DNA from: Hyphomicrobiales bacterium
GTDB taxonomy: Bacteria; Pseudomonadota; Alphaproteobacteria; Rhizobiales; Rhizobiaceae
Assembly: GCA_900470195.1 (NCBI GenBank)
Contig: UEIJ01000001.1
Coordinates: forward strand, 62,001-126,000
Length of the DNA: 64,000 nt
Direction: 5' to 3'
Part shown: positions 47,698-57,133 of the stretch, in pieces
Position numbering within the stretch: the stretch's first letter is position 1
Layout: every line of letters begins with the position of its first letter
Program-made: the position numbers and the translations under genes
The notes under the pieces: model-generated
What the model saw: only the letters and a program-made list of their open reading frames with translations
The model's database searches: none
Told to the model about the DNA's origin: nothing

Positions 47698-47820
47698 TCC
47701 CTCACCCTGAGGAGCCGTTGAAAACGGCGTCTCGAAGGGTCGGGGAAAAACGCACAGTGCCCGCCCTCGTCCTTCGAGACGGCTCCCTCGCAAGCTTGGG
47801 AGCCTCCTCAGGATGAGGGA
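47698..47820. repeat. Element with 17-bp terminal inverted repeats, copy 2
   Basis: TCCCTCACCCTGAGGAG at the left and CTCCTCAGGATGAGGGA at the right, 123 bp in total. It shares GAGCCGTTGAAAACGGCGTCTCGAAGGG with the copy at 32958-33082 and differs mainly in the centre. It lies 60 bp before the first MaoC gene. Confidence 0.85.
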
Positions 47821-47880
47821 AAATCGTGGTACGATTCAGTGTGAGTGCATCGCACTTTATGAGTATGGAGGAGATTGAGG

Positions 47881-48366
47881 GTGAGCAAGCCTCTGCCGAA
47901 ATATGCCTACGAGGATATGGAACCGGGAATGACCCTTCCCTTCGGTCCTCGTACGATCAGCAAGGAAGAAATCATCGAATTCGCCAGCGCGTTCGATCCG
48001 CAGCCCTTCCATCTGGACGAGGAAGCGGGCAAGGCGAGCGTATTGGGCGGGCTTGCCGCATCAGGCTGGCAGACCGTTTCCCTCATCATGCGCATGGTGT
48101 GCGACGCCTATCTCACCAATTCCACCTCGCAAGGCGGTCCCGGTGTCGAATTCACGCGGTGGAAGCGTCCCGTGCTCGCAGGCGATACGCTGAACGGCGT
48201 GACGACCATCAAGGACAAGCGCATTTCCAGATCGCGCCCCTCCATAGGCTTTGTCACCTTTCATCATGAGCTTTTCAATCAGCGCGGCGAAAGCGTGTGC
48301 GAAATGCAGCATCCATGCATGATGTTGCGGCGTGACTACGATGCGGCTGCGGGAGATGCGTCATGA
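47881..48366 (+). CDS. MaoC-family (R)-hydratase, first of a pair
   Basis: 161 residues, one hotdog domain with the hydratase motif FDPQPFHLDEE (catalytic Asp and His) and GLAASGWQTVSLIMRM. The GTG start at 47881 is fixed by GGAGGAG seven bases upstream. Related enzymes hydrate enoyl-CoAs; the true substrate is unknown. Its stop overlaps the next ATG by four bases, so the two proteins are probably made together and may form a heterodimer. Confidence 0.88.
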   Translation: MSKPLPKYAYEDMEPGMTLPFGPRTISKEEIIEFASAFDPQPFHLDEEAGKASVLGGLAASGWQTVSLIMRMVCDAYLTNSTSQGGPGVEFTRWKRPVLAGDTLNGVTTIKDKRISRSRPSIGFVTFHHELFNQRGESVCEMQHPCMMLRRDYDAAAGDAS

Positions 48367-48845
48367 GTTTTCTGGAAGACAATCTCGGGCAGACCGTCAT
48401 GATCGGCAACTATACGTTTACAGCCGAGGAAATCATCGATTTCGCGCGGAAATACGATCCGCAGCCGTTCCATCTGGATAGCGAAGCGGCAAAGAAGAGC
48501 GTCTTCGGCGGGCTTTGCGCTTCCGGCTGGCATACGACCGCAGTGTTCATGAAGCTCAACGTCGCTTCCATCGTCAAGGCGACGAAGGAGGCTCTGAGAC
48601 GCGGGGAGACGCCGCCGACATTCGGCCCCTCGCCCGGGTTTGAGAATCTGAAATGGCCGAAGCCGGTCTATGCCGGGGATACGATCACCTACAAGCGCGT
48701 GGTCCATGCCATCAGGCCGCTGGCGTCCCGTCCGGGCTGGTCGATGCTGACAATGACGACAACCGCGCATAACCAGAATGGCGAGGAAGTCCTGTCATTC
48801 GACAATGCGGCAATGGTGAAACTGCCGCCGAAAGCAGACCTCTGA
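48363..48845 (+). CDS. MaoC-family (R)-hydratase, second of a pair
   Basis: 160 residues, again a single hotdog domain with YDPQPFHLDSEAAKKSVFGG and the same Asp/His catalytic pattern. It is about half identical by eye to the preceding protein, which suggests tandem duplication. Translation is coupled by ATGA overlap. A terminator follows the stop. Confidence 0.88.
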   Translation: MSFLEDNLGQTVMIGNYTFTAEEIIDFARKYDPQPFHLDSEAAKKSVFGGLCASGWHTTAVFMKLNVASIVKATKEALRRGETPPTFGPSPGFENLKWPKPVYAGDTITYKRVVHAIRPLASRPGWSMLTMTTTAHNQNGEEVLSFDNAAMVKLPPKADL

Positions 48846-48851
48846 AACAAT

Positions 48852-48877
48852 AAAGCCCGGAGCGATCCGGGCTTTTT
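48852..48877. terminator. Terminator between MaoC pair and apt
   Basis: AAAGCCCGGA-gcga-TCCGGGCTTTTT between convergent genes. Confidence 0.88.
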
Positions 48878-48884
48878 CGTATTC

Positions 48885-49430
48885 TCAGTCGCCTTCAAAG
48901 GCCACAAGGGTTCGGACCGGCACGCCGAGCGCTTCCAGCTTCTTGCGGCCTCCCAGGTCCGGCAGGTCGATGATGAAGCAGGCTGCGACGATCTCCGCGC
49001 CCATCTGAAGCAGGAGTTTCGCAGCCGCTTCCGCCGTTCCGCCGGTGGCAATCAGATCGTCCACCAGAATGATGCGCTCGCCCTTTTCAATCGCATCGCG
49101 ATGCATTTCCATTTCGTCGATGCCGTATTCAAGGCTGTAGGCAATGCGCACGGTATCGCGCGGCAGCTTGCCCTTCTTTCGGATCGGCACGAAACCGGCG
49201 GAAAGCTGGTGCGCGATTGCGCCGCCCAGAATGAAACCGCGCGCCTCGATACCGGCTACCTTGTCGACCTTGTTGCCAGCATAGGGATAGACCAGTTCGT
49301 CGACGGAGCGGCGAAATGCCTGTGCATCGCCCATAAGCGTGGTCACGTCACGGAACTGGACGCCCGGCTTCGGATAGTCCGGAATAGTGCGGATCGCATC
49401 CTTCAAGCTGGCTTTAAATCCGGATTCCAT
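48885..49430 (-). CDS. apt: Adenine phosphoribosyltransferase
   Basis: 181 residues. Type I PRTase fold with the PRPP motif [18 protein letters not shown] at about 121-138; [17 protein letters not shown] at the N terminus and [17 protein letters not shown] are typical of Apt. It salvages adenine to AMP using PRPP. ATG 49430 follows AAAGGATGG. The 240 bp upstream separate it from petC and hold no gene. Confidence 0.95.
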   Translation of the reverse strand: MESGFKASLKDAIRTIPDYPKPGVQFRDVTTLMGDAQAFRRSVDELVYPYAGNKVDKVAGIEARGFILGGAIAHQLSAGFVPIRKKGKLPRDTVRIAYSLEYGIDEMEMHRDAIEKGERIILVDDLIATGGTAEAAAKLLLQMGAEIVAACFIIDLPDLGGRKKLEALGVPVRTLVAFEGD

Positions 49431-49622
49431 TTTCCATCCTTTCAGGCGGCCTGTAGGCCGGTCAAACTAATCAAGGCAAAGTTGGGGCAAAGCCCCTTTA
49501 CACCTTCAAACGGGTAAATTGCAAAAGAAACTGCCCGTTTCCGCCAGAAACATTGCGGCGACGAACCGTTCTTTTCATGGCTGAATTGTGGCGGCGGCAA
49601 CGGCGCGCCATTTTTGGAAGCA

Positions 49623-49650
49623 CAAAAAAATGGGCGCTCACGGCGCCCAT
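49623..49650 (-). terminator. Intrinsic terminator of petABC
   Basis: Minus strand ATGGGCGCC-gtgag-CGCCCAT-type stem followed by seven T, 25 bp after the petC stop. Confidence 0.85.
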
Positions 49651-49674
49651 CCTTAAAGTGAGGGTTGATCCCTG

Positions 49675-50559
49675 TCAGTGCTTCACATCCGACCAGATCG
49701 AACGCTTGGCGACATAAACCAGTCCTGCAAAGAGGATCAGGAATATCATGACCCGGAAACCGGTCCGCTTGCGATCTTCCAGATGCGGTTCAGCAGCCCA
49801 CATGAGGAAAGCCGAAACGTCGCGTGCATACTGGTCCACCGTCTGCGGCGAGCCATCGTCATAGGTGACCTGATCGTCGCTCAGCGGCTTCGCCATTGCG
49901 AGTGCCTTTGCCGAAATGAAGTACGGGTTATAGTGCGTACCTTCGGCAATCTGCATGCCTGCCGGCGGCTGTTCATCGAAGCCGGTCAACAGAGAATGGA
50001 TATAGTCCGGGCCACCTTCGGCATATTGCGTGAATATATCGAAGATGAACTGCGGAAAACCACGCTCCACCGCACGCGCCTTGGCGATGAGCGAGAAATC
50101 CGGCGGAGCCGCGCCGTTGTTTGCCGCAGCAGCCGCAGCCGCGTTCGGATAGGGCGACGGGAAGTGGTCGGTCGGAAGCGCCTTGCGGGTGAACATTTCG
50201 CCATCCGCGTTCGGGCCGTCCTGCACTTCATATTCAGCGGCAAGCGCCTTGACCTGTTCAGGCGAGTAACCGAGACCTTCCAGCGTGCGGAAGGCCACCA
50301 GGTTCATCGAATGGCAGGCCGAGCAGACTTCCTTGTAGACCTTCAGGCCGCGCTGGAGCTGGCCCTTGTCGTAGGTTCCAAACGGACCGGCGAAGCTCCA
50401 CTTTTCCTGCTTGGGATGGTGGATCGGAAAATGTTCCGGCTCCGCGGGGTTACCGCCTTCCTCAGCCGAGGCACCACCCATTGAACTGGCAAGGGCGATA
50501 CCAAGCGCAACCAGCGGAACAATACCGAAGGCAGCGAAATTCTTGAGGATGTTTTTCAT
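49675..50559 (-). CDS. petC: Cytochrome c1 of the bc1 complex
   Basis: 294 residues. Signal peptide (1-32, ending near GGASA), haem-attachment motif CSACH at 79-83 in VYKEVCSACHSMNL, a proline/alanine-rich loop, and a C-terminal membrane anchor (VMIFLILFAGLVYVAKRSIW). It passes electrons from the Rieske centre to soluble or membrane cytochromes c in the periplasm. ATG 50559 is chosen over one five codons upstream. Last gene of petABC, 23 bp after petB. Confidence 0.95.
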   Translation of the reverse strand: MKNILKNFAAFGIVPLVALGIALASSMGGASAEEGGNPAEPEHFPIHHPKQEKWSFAGPFGTYDKGQLQRGLKVYKEVCSACHSMNLVAFRTLEGLGYSPEQVKALAAEYEVQDGPNADGEMFTRKALPTDHFPSPYPNAAAAAAANNGAAPPDFSLIAKARAVERGFPQFIFDIFTQYAEGGPDYIHSLLTGFDEQPPAGMQIAEGTHYNPYFISAKALAMAKPLSDDQVTYDDGSPQTVDQYARDVSAFLMWAAEPHLEDRKRTGFRVMIFLILFAGLVYVAKRSIWSDVKH

Positions 50560-50582
50560 TGTTACGTCCTTCATCTCGCTGC

Positions 50583-51866
50583 TTAGCCCTTGATTTCCAC
50601 GGGGGTAATCTCGGCCTTGCCGTTCTTCTCCAGAACCGCCTCGGTGATCGAGTTCGGCAAACGCTTCGGCGTTTCAATCAGACCGATGACCGGCATGATG
50701 ATAATGAAGAAGGCAAAGTAGTAGAGCGTACCCAGCTGCGCCATGAAGACGTAGGAACCTTCCGCCGGACGCGAACCGAGCCAGCCGAGGAAGATGGCGT
50801 TGATCACGAACAGCCAGAAGAACAGCTTGAACCACGGACGATAGACAGCCGAACGAACCTTCGACGTATCGAGCCAGGGCACGACGAAGAGGATCGCGAT
50901 CGAACCGAACATGGTCAGAACGCCGCCGAGCTTCGAATCGATCGGGCCGATGTTGAAGGTGATGGCGCGCAGCATCGCGTAGAACGGTAGGAAGTACCAT
51001 TCCGGAACGATGTGAGCAGGCGTCTTGAGCGAATCGGCCGGGATATAGTTATCCGGATGGCCGAGGAAGTTCGGCATGTAGAAGATGAAGTAGGCAAAGA
51101 ACACGAAGAAGACGAGCGCGCCGAAAGCGTCCTTGATGGTCGCATATGGCGTGAACGGCAGCGTATCGGTCTTGGACTTGACTTCAATGCCGGTCGGGTT
51201 GGTCTGGCCCGTCACATGCAGCGCCCAGACGTGCAGGATGACGACGCCGGCAATCATGAACGGCAGCAGATAATGCAGCGAGAAGAAGCGGTTGAGCGTT
51301 GGATTGTCGACCGCAAAACCGCCGAGCAGCAATTGCTGGATCGGTTCGCCGATGATCGGGAAAGCCGTGAAAAAGCCGGTGATGACCGTCGCGCCCCAGA
51401 AGGACATCTGGCCCCATGGCAGCACGTAGCCCATGAAGGCGGTTGCCATCATGAGAAGGAAGATCACCACGCCCAGAATCCACAACAACTCGCGCGGCGC
51501 CTTGTAGGAACCGTAATAGAGGCCGCGAGCGATATGGAGATAAACGGCGATGAAGAAGAAGGATGCGCCGTTGGAGTGCATGTAGCGCAGCAGCCAACCG
51601 GAGTTGACGTCGCGCATGATCTTTTCGACGGAATTGAACGCAATGCCCGTATCCGCAGCATAATGCATTGCCAGCACGATGCCGGTAACGATCTGCGAAA
51701 TGAGCATGAAGCTCAGAATGCCACCGAAGGTGTACATGTAGTTCAGGTTACGCGGCGTCGGATAGGCCACGAAAGAATCATAGACGAGACGCGGCAAGGG
51801 AAGCCGTTCGTCCACCCATTTTTCGATGCCGGTCTTCGGCGTGTATGTGGAGTGTCCACCACTCAT
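50583..51866 (-). CDS. petB: Cytochrome b of the bc1 complex
   Basis: 427 residues, eight membrane helices. Quinol-oxidation-site motif [15 protein letters not shown] is intact, and the helix region [18 protein letters not shown] and the four haem-ligating histidines in helices II and IV are recognisable. It catalyses the Q cycle. ATG 51866 is selected with the conserved [10 protein letters not shown] start; an ATG five codons upstream is possible. It sits 21 bp after petA. Confidence 0.96.
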   Translation of the reverse strand: MSGGHSTYTPKTGIEKWVDERLPLPRLVYDSFVAYPTPRNLNYMYTFGGILSFMLISQIVTGIVLAMHYAADTGIAFNSVEKIMRDVNSGWLLRYMHSNGASFFFIAVYLHIARGLYYGSYKAPRELLWILGVVIFLLMMATAFMGYVLPWGQMSFWGATVITGFFTAFPIIGEPIQQLLLGGFAVDNPTLNRFFSLHYLLPFMIAGVVILHVWALHVTGQTNPTGIEVKSKTDTLPFTPYATIKDAFGALVFFVFFAYFIFYMPNFLGHPDNYIPADSLKTPAHIVPEWYFLPFYAMLRAITFNIGPIDSKLGGVLTMFGSIAILFVVPWLDTSKVRSAVYRPWFKLFFWLFVINAIFLGWLGSRPAEGSYVFMAQLGTLYYFAFFIIIMPVIGLIETPKRLPNSITEAVLEKNGKAEITPVEIKG

Positions 51867-51887
51867 GTCTTCTCTCCCCAAGACCTG

Positions 51888-52451
51888 TTAGCCGATCCTG
51901 ATGACCGTATCGGAAGTGAACGCATATTGCGGGATGTGCATGTTTTCCGGCGCCGGGCCGCTGCGGATACGACCGGCCGTGTCATAGGTCGAGCCATGGC
52001 AGGGGCAGAACCAGCCGCCGAAAGAGCCGGCTTCACCGAGCGGCACGCAACCCAGATGGGTGCACACGCCGATCATCACCAGCCAGTTTTCCTTGCCCTC
52101 GCCTGCCGAGCGGGCGAGGTCGGTCGCCTGCGCGTCCGAATCAAGATTGGCATTACGCGCGATTGGATCCTTGAGATCTCCAAGGGCGGCCGCCTTGGCA
52201 TCCTCGACTTCCTTGGCGGAGCGGTTACGGATGAAAACCGGCTTACCACGCCATTTAACAGTTAATGATGCTCCTTCCGTCAGGGACGAAACATCAACCT
52301 CGATGGACGCAGCCGCGAGTGTCGAAGCGTCCGGACGCATCTGGTCGATAAACGGCCAGGCCAGTCCGCCAACTCCGACGACACCGGCCATTCCCGTCGC
52401 AATATACAAAAAATCACGCCGTGTCGGCTCAGCCGTGTCGTGTGCGCTCAC
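51888..52451 (-). CDS. petA: Rieske iron-sulfur subunit of the bc1 complex
   Basis: 187 residues. Twin-arginine signal/anchor [14 protein letters not shown] (residues 10-23), so the folded cluster protein is exported by Tat; cluster-binding CTHLGC (130-135) and CPCHGS (149-154). It takes electrons from quinol and hands them to cytochrome c1. The GTG at 52451 is favoured by AAGGAA seven bases upstream; the longer frame begins six codons earlier. First gene of petABC. Confidence 0.95.
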   Translation of the reverse strand: MSAHDTAEPTRRDFLYIATGMAGVVGVGGLAWPFIDQMRPDASTLAAASIEVDVSSLTEGASLTVKWRGKPVFIRNRSAKEVEDAKAAALGDLKDPIARNANLDSDAQATDLARSAGEGKENWLVMIGVCTHLGCVPLGEAGSFGGWFCPCHGSTYDTAGRIRSGPAPENMHIPQYAFTSDTVIRIG

Positions 52452-52507
52452 GTGCCAATTCCTTTTCAACCTGCATGTTCAATTGAACTCTCCCCTCGTC
52501 CTCTTTT

Positions 52508-52537
52508 GCACTTGCGCAAAAGTAGTCCCGCAAGTGC
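52508..52537 (-). other. Stem-loop in the petA leader
   Basis: GCACTTGCG and CGCAAGTGC (9 bp) flank a 12-nt loop about 60 bp before the petA start, with outer pairing bases CGTCCT/AGGACG. It could be a leader structure or an operator; no regulator can be named. Confidence 0.4.
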
Positions 52538-52691
52538 TCACAGGACGAAATTCCCTCCATTTCACTATCCGGTTTATGCGTGTAAAAATCGCTTGTCCAG
52601 ACACCAAGCCCTTATGACGGCACGATGTCGCAGGCGAATTTGCCTGCTCGATTCAGGGAATGCGCAACAAAGCCCCGGCAGTCGAAAGATT

Positions 52692-54557
52692 TCAACTTTC
52701 TCCGTTCCGCCCCAGGAAACCGCCCGACTGGCGGGCCCAAAGTCCCGCATAGATGCCGCCGCGGGCGATAAGTTCATCATGCGTGCCCTCCTCCACGATG
52801 CGGCCATGATCCATCACCACGAGACGATCAAGCGCTGCGATGGTGGAAAGGCGATGGGCGATCGCAATTACGGTTTTTCCGTCCATGAGGCGTTTCAGGT
52901 TCTCCTGAATTGAGGCTTCGACTTCCGAATCGAGTGCGGAAGTCGCCTCGTCGAGGATCAGGATCGGCGCGTCCTTCAGGATGGCGCGCGCGATGGCGAT
53001 GCGCTGGCGCTGCCCGCCCGAGAGCTTGACGCCGCGCTCGCCCACAAAGGCATCGAAAGAGCGCCGCCCCTGAAAATCCTCCAAATTGGCGATGAACCCG
53101 TCTGCCTCGGCCTGCCGCGCCGCCTGCAGCAATTCCTCATCGGTCGCATCGTCACGCGCCAGCATGATGTTGTCGCGCAGCGACCTGTGCAGCAATGCGG
53201 TCTCCTGACTGACGACCGCGACGGCCTGGCGCAGCGATGTCTGGGTGACGTCGCGGATGTCCTGCCCATCGACAAGGATAGAACCCTTCTCGACATCGTA
53301 GAGACGCAGGATGAGGTTCACGAGCGTGGATTTGCCCGCGCCGGAATGGCCGACGAGCCCGACGCGCTCGCCGCCGCGAACCGTCAGGTTGATATTGTCG
53401 AGAACGCCGGCGGCCTTGCCGTAATGAAAGGTGACGTTGCGGACATCGATGCGCGCTTCCGTCACCTGCAAGGGTCTCGCGTCAGGCCGGTCTTCCAGAC
53501 CGAGCGGAGCCGAAACCAGCCGCATGGAGTTTTCGATCAGTCCGAGCTGGCGCAGCATACCGTTCAACTGCATCATGAGACGGCCAAGAAGCATGTTGAG
53601 ACGCAGCACCAGACCGAGCGTGAACGACACCTGACCGACCGTGATGGCATCCCGCATCCACAGGTCGACGGCAATCGCCGCAACCGTTACGATCATCAGG
53701 CCGGAGAGCGCCGTGAGCGACACGCGAACGCCGGTGAGCGAGCGCATGAACGGGAGAAGCGCTGCGATGTATCCTTTGAAACCCTCACGCAGATATTGAA
53801 CATCGTCATTGACGGTGTTGAGCTTGATCGTCTGGATGTTGGAATAGCTGTCGACCAGCCGCCCGTTTATCAGCGACCCCGCTTCAGCAGAAGCCTCGGC
53901 CTGACGGCGGATCTGTGGAAGATAATGGCGCGCAATCAACACGAAAACAGCAATCCATGCCAGCACGGCTGCCGCCAGCGTCCAGTCCAGCCGCCCTATC
54001 AGGAACAATGTGCTGATGCTGTATATGAGCATGAACCAGACCACCTGGATCAGACTCTGAATGAAGTCACCGGCAGCCTGTCCGGCCTGCCAAACCTTGG
54101 TTGCTATGCGCCCTGCAAAATCATTCTGGAAAAACCCGTAGGATTGACGCAACACATAGGAATTGGCCTGCCACCTGATCAGGTTATAGAAATTCGGGCC
54201 CATCACCTGCTCTTCTAGCAACGTGTTGAGCGCCGTCACGACGAGGCGGATCACAAGAACGGTGATTCCCATGAAAAGCAGCTCGGGTCCTGCCGCCTGC
54301 ACGAGCGCCGACCAGCTGCGTTCGACACCGCCCTTTCCCGCCTGATCGAGAATATCGACCAGCCTGCCGGTGAAATAGAACAGTCCTGCCTCGACCAGCG
54401 GCAGCAATCCGCCGACGACGAGGGAAGCCGCCAGCGGCCATTTGGCCTGCCGCGCATAATGCCACAGAAAGCCGAGCGTCGTTGAAGGCGGTCTCAGCCT
54501 GTCCGGTTCACGAAAGGGATCGACCCAACGTTCGAACAGGCTGTAAACCGCTTTCAT
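52692..54557 (-). CDS. ABC exporter, full TMD-NBD half-transporter (second of two)
   Basis: 621 residues from ATG 54557 (a TTG one codon earlier is possible). Six membrane helices (about 30-340) with long intracellular loops, then an ATPase domain: Walker A LVGHSGAGKSTL, signature KLSGGQRQRIAIARA, Walker B ILILDEATSALD with catalytic Glu intact. It follows the next listed exporter by 12 bp and probably forms a heterodimer with it. Substrate unknown; the family includes lipid and drug exporters of the MsbA type. Confidence 0.88.
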   Translation of the reverse strand: MKAVYSLFERWVDPFREPDRLRPPSTTLGFLWHYARQAKWPLAASLVVGGLLPLVEAGLFYFTGRLVDILDQAGKGGVERSWSALVQAAGPELLFMGITVLVIRLVVTALNTLLEEQVMGPNFYNLIRWQANSYVLRQSYGFFQNDFAGRIATKVWQAGQAAGDFIQSLIQVVWFMLIYSISTLFLIGRLDWTLAAAVLAWIAVFVLIARHYLPQIRRQAEASAEAGSLINGRLVDSYSNIQTIKLNTVNDDVQYLREGFKGYIAALLPFMRSLTGVRVSLTALSGLMIVTVAAIAVDLWMRDAITVGQVSFTLGLVLRLNMLLGRLMMQLNGMLRQLGLIENSMRLVSAPLGLEDRPDARPLQVTEARIDVRNVTFHYGKAAGVLDNINLTVRGGERVGLVGHSGAGKSTLVNLILRLYDVEKGSILVDGQDIRDVTQTSLRQAVAVVSQETALLHRSLRDNIMLARDDATDEELLQAARQAEADGFIANLEDFQGRRSFDAFVGERGVKLSGGQRQRIAIARAILKDAPILILDEATSALDSEVEASIQENLKRLMDGKTVIAIAHRLSTIAALDRLVVMDHGRIVEEGTHDELIARGGIYAGLWARQSGGFLGRNGES

Positions 54558-54572
54558 CAATGGCTTCTGTCC

Positions 54573-56429
54573 TTATTTGACCAGCGTATCCTCGGTATTT
54601 TCATCGAAGCCGAGGAAGCCGCCGGACTGGCGGGCCCATAGACTTGCATAAATGCCGCCGAGCGCCACAAGTTCCTCATGCGTGCCGTCTTCGACAATGC
54701 GCCCCTTGTCCATCACCACGAGACGGTCAAGTGCTGCGATGGTGGAAAGGCGGTGCGCGATGGCGATCACGGTCTTGCCCTCCATCAAGGTGTTGAGGCT
54801 GTCCTGAATGGCGGCCTCCACCTCCGAATCGAGCGCCGAAGTGGCCTCGTCCAGAATGAGGATCGGCGCATCCTTCAGCATCACGCGCGCAATGGCGATA
54901 CGCTGGCGCTGCCCGCCGGAAAGCTTGACGCCGCGCTCACCGACGTGCGCATCCAGCCCCTGCCGCCCCTTCGGGTCGGTCAGTTGCGGAATGAACTGGT
55001 CGGCCTGCGCCAGGCGGATCGCCTGCTGGAGCATTTCCTCGGTCGCGTCCGGCCGCCCATACATGATGTTTTCGCGAACCGACCGGTGCAGCAACGAGGT
55101 ATCCTGTGTCACCATGCCGATATTGGCGCGCAGCGAATCCTGCGTGACCCCGGCAATGTCCTGTCCGTCGATCAGGATGCGGCCCTTCTCCAGATCGTAG
55201 AAGCGCAGCAACAGATTGACCAGCGTGGATTTACCAGCGCCGGAGCGTCCGACCAATCCCACTTTCTGGCCCGGCTTGATGGTGAGCGTGAGGTCTTCGA
55301 TAACCCCCTTGCCCTTGCCGTAATGGAAGCCGATCTTGTCGAAGTCGAGCTCGCCTCGGGTCACTTGCAAGGCGGGTGCATTTGGAACGTCCACGACCTC
55401 ATGCGAACGCGCAATCGTGGTGATGCCGTCTTCCACCGTGCCGATATTCTCGAACAGCGCCGACATTTCCCACATGATCCACTGCGACATGCCGTTGAGA
55501 CGCAGCACCAGACCGATGCCGACGGCAACGGCGCCCACGGTGATCGCTTCGTTCATCCAGAGCTGGATGCCGATTGCGCCCACCGCAAACAGCAGGATGC
55601 AGTTTGCCATATAGAGGGTGAAGTGGAACATCGTGATGAGACGCATCTGCCGATGCACGGTGCCGAGAAAGCCGTCGAGGCTCTCACGCACATAGGATTC
55701 CTCGCGGCTCGAATGCGAGAAAAGCTTCACCGTCGCGATGTTGGTATAGCTGTCGACAATGCGGCCCGTCATCAGCGAGCGCGCATCGGCCTGCTGTTCG
55801 GAAATCACGCGCAGACGCGGAATGAAGAAGCGCAGCAACAGGATGTAGGCAACGAGCCAGACGGCAAACGGGATCATCAGCACCAGATCCGCAGACGCCG
55901 CGATGAACAGCGTGCCCGCGAAATAGACGATGACATAGTTGAGCACATCCAGAAGCTTCATCACCGTTTCACGAACGGCAAGCGCGGTCTGCATCAGCTT
56001 GGTCGATATGCGCCCGGCAAATTCGTCCTGGAAGAACGACATCGACTGGCGGATCAGGTAACGGTGCATCAGCCAGCGCACGCGCATCGGATAATTGCCG
56101 AGCAATGTCTGGTGGATGAGCAGCGAATGGATCAGCACCACCCCCGGCAGGCCGATCAGGACGACACCCGCGATCAAGGCGAGCCGCCAGCCTTCATTGC
56201 TGAGAAAAGTCTCGCGCGACTGGTGCGACAGCCAGTCGACAATATTGCCCATGAAGGCGAAGAGCGACACTTCTATCACGGCGATGAGCGTCGTGAAAAT
56301 CGCCATGCCGATGATCCACGGCCATGCGCCGCGGGTGTAATAAAGGCAAAAGGCGACTAGTCCGCGCGGCGGTTCACGCGGCGGTTCCTCGGGATAGGCT
56401 TCGAGTCGTTTTTCAAACCATCTAAACAT
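54573..56429 (-). CDS. ABC exporter, full TMD-NBD half-transporter (first of two)
   Basis: 618 residues from ATG 56429 (AAAGGATCG site). Six membrane helices in the first 350 residues; ATPase domain with LVGRSGAGKSTL, KLSGGQRQRIAIARV and ILILDEATSALD. Both this protein and its neighbour have intact catalytic sites, unlike heterodimers with one degenerate site, so homodimers are also possible. The pair is closely similar in the ATPase half and may have arisen by duplication. Confidence 0.88.
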   Translation of the reverse strand: MFRWFEKRLEAYPEEPPREPPRGLVAFCLYYTRGAWPWIIGMAIFTTLIAVIEVSLFAFMGNIVDWLSHQSRETFLSNEGWRLALIAGVVLIGLPGVVLIHSLLIHQTLLGNYPMRVRWLMHRYLIRQSMSFFQDEFAGRISTKLMQTALAVRETVMKLLDVLNYVIVYFAGTLFIAASADLVLMIPFAVWLVAYILLLRFFIPRLRVISEQQADARSLMTGRIVDSYTNIATVKLFSHSSREESYVRESLDGFLGTVHRQMRLITMFHFTLYMANCILLFAVGAIGIQLWMNEAITVGAVAVGIGLVLRLNGMSQWIMWEMSALFENIGTVEDGITTIARSHEVVDVPNAPALQVTRGELDFDKIGFHYGKGKGVIEDLTLTIKPGQKVGLVGRSGAGKSTLVNLLLRFYDLEKGRILIDGQDIAGVTQDSLRANIGMVTQDTSLLHRSVRENIMYGRPDATEEMLQQAIRLAQADQFIPQLTDPKGRQGLDAHVGERGVKLSGGQRQRIAIARVMLKDAPILILDEATSALDSEVEAAIQDSLNTLMEGKTVIAIAHRLSTIAALDRLVVMDKGRIVEDGTHEELVALGGIYASLWARQSGGFLGFDENTEDTLVK

Positions 56430-56614
56430 GGCGATCCTTTTACGGGCACCTTGCAGAATTTCCAAGACGGGACAGGAACAAAACAGGAATATTTTCGCGA
56501 TGCGAGAATGATTTTTTCTTGCCGGCGCGATTCCCGCTTACTGAGGTGTTGACGCCGGACACCCGACCACGCTCAACGCTTGCAGCCATCGGTTTTGTGA
56601 GCTACCCGCATCAT

Positions 56615-57079
56615 ATGGAACTGCGTGTCGCACTTTACCAGCCCGACATTCCCGGCAATACGGGAACCATCCTGCGAATGGCCGCCTGCCTCGGCTTCGC
56701 GGTCGACCTGATCGAGCCTGCCGGGTTCGATGTTTCCGACCGCTCGCTGAAGCGCGCCGGAATGGACTATCTGGAGCAGGCAGCCCTCACCCGCCATGCC
56801 GACTGGCAGCATTTCGAGGACTGGCGCCGGCAGGCCGGGCGCCGCATCGTTCTCCTGTCCACCAAGGCAGCGGTTCCCTATACGGATTATCAGTTTCAGG
56901 AAAATGACATCCTGCTCTTCGGACGCGAGTCGTCGGGGGTTCCCGACGCTGTGCACGACGTCGCCGATGCGCGGCTTCTGATCCCGATGATGCCCGGCGC
57001 GCGCTCGCTAAATCTTGCGATTTCGGTTGCGATGACGACGGGCGAAGCTCTGCGACAAAGGAAAAGCCTCGCGAAATGA
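56615..57079 (+). CDS. trmL: tRNA (cytidine/uridine-34-2'-O)-methyltransferase
   Basis: 154 residues, SPOUT knot fold. N-terminal LYQPDIPGNTGTILRMAACL and the C-terminal knot motifs ILLFGRESSGVP and MMPGARSLNLAISVAM are those of TrmL/CspR. It methylates the wobble ribose of leucine tRNAs. ATG 56615 gives the family-length protein; 32 upstream codons in frame are not conserved-looking. In rhizobia trmL commonly lies next to petABC. Confidence 0.93.
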   Translation: MELRVALYQPDIPGNTGTILRMAACLGFAVDLIEPAGFDVSDRSLKRAGMDYLEQAALTRHADWQHFEDWRRQAGRRIVLLSTKAAVPYTDYQFQENDILLFGRESSGVPDAVHDVADARLLIPMMPGARSLNLAISVAMTTGEALRQRKSLAK

Positions 57080-57133
57080 CCGGATTCGCGAAGCGCAGCA
57101 TCTCCCGTCCGGTCTGAAAGGCCCGCTTCTCCC

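Noticed and set aside
54678-56360. A 560-codon open frame antisense to the first ABC exporter
   Set aside because: The exporter's motifs are clear on the opposite strand; the frame is compositionally biased (His, Arg, Asp) and has no known domain.
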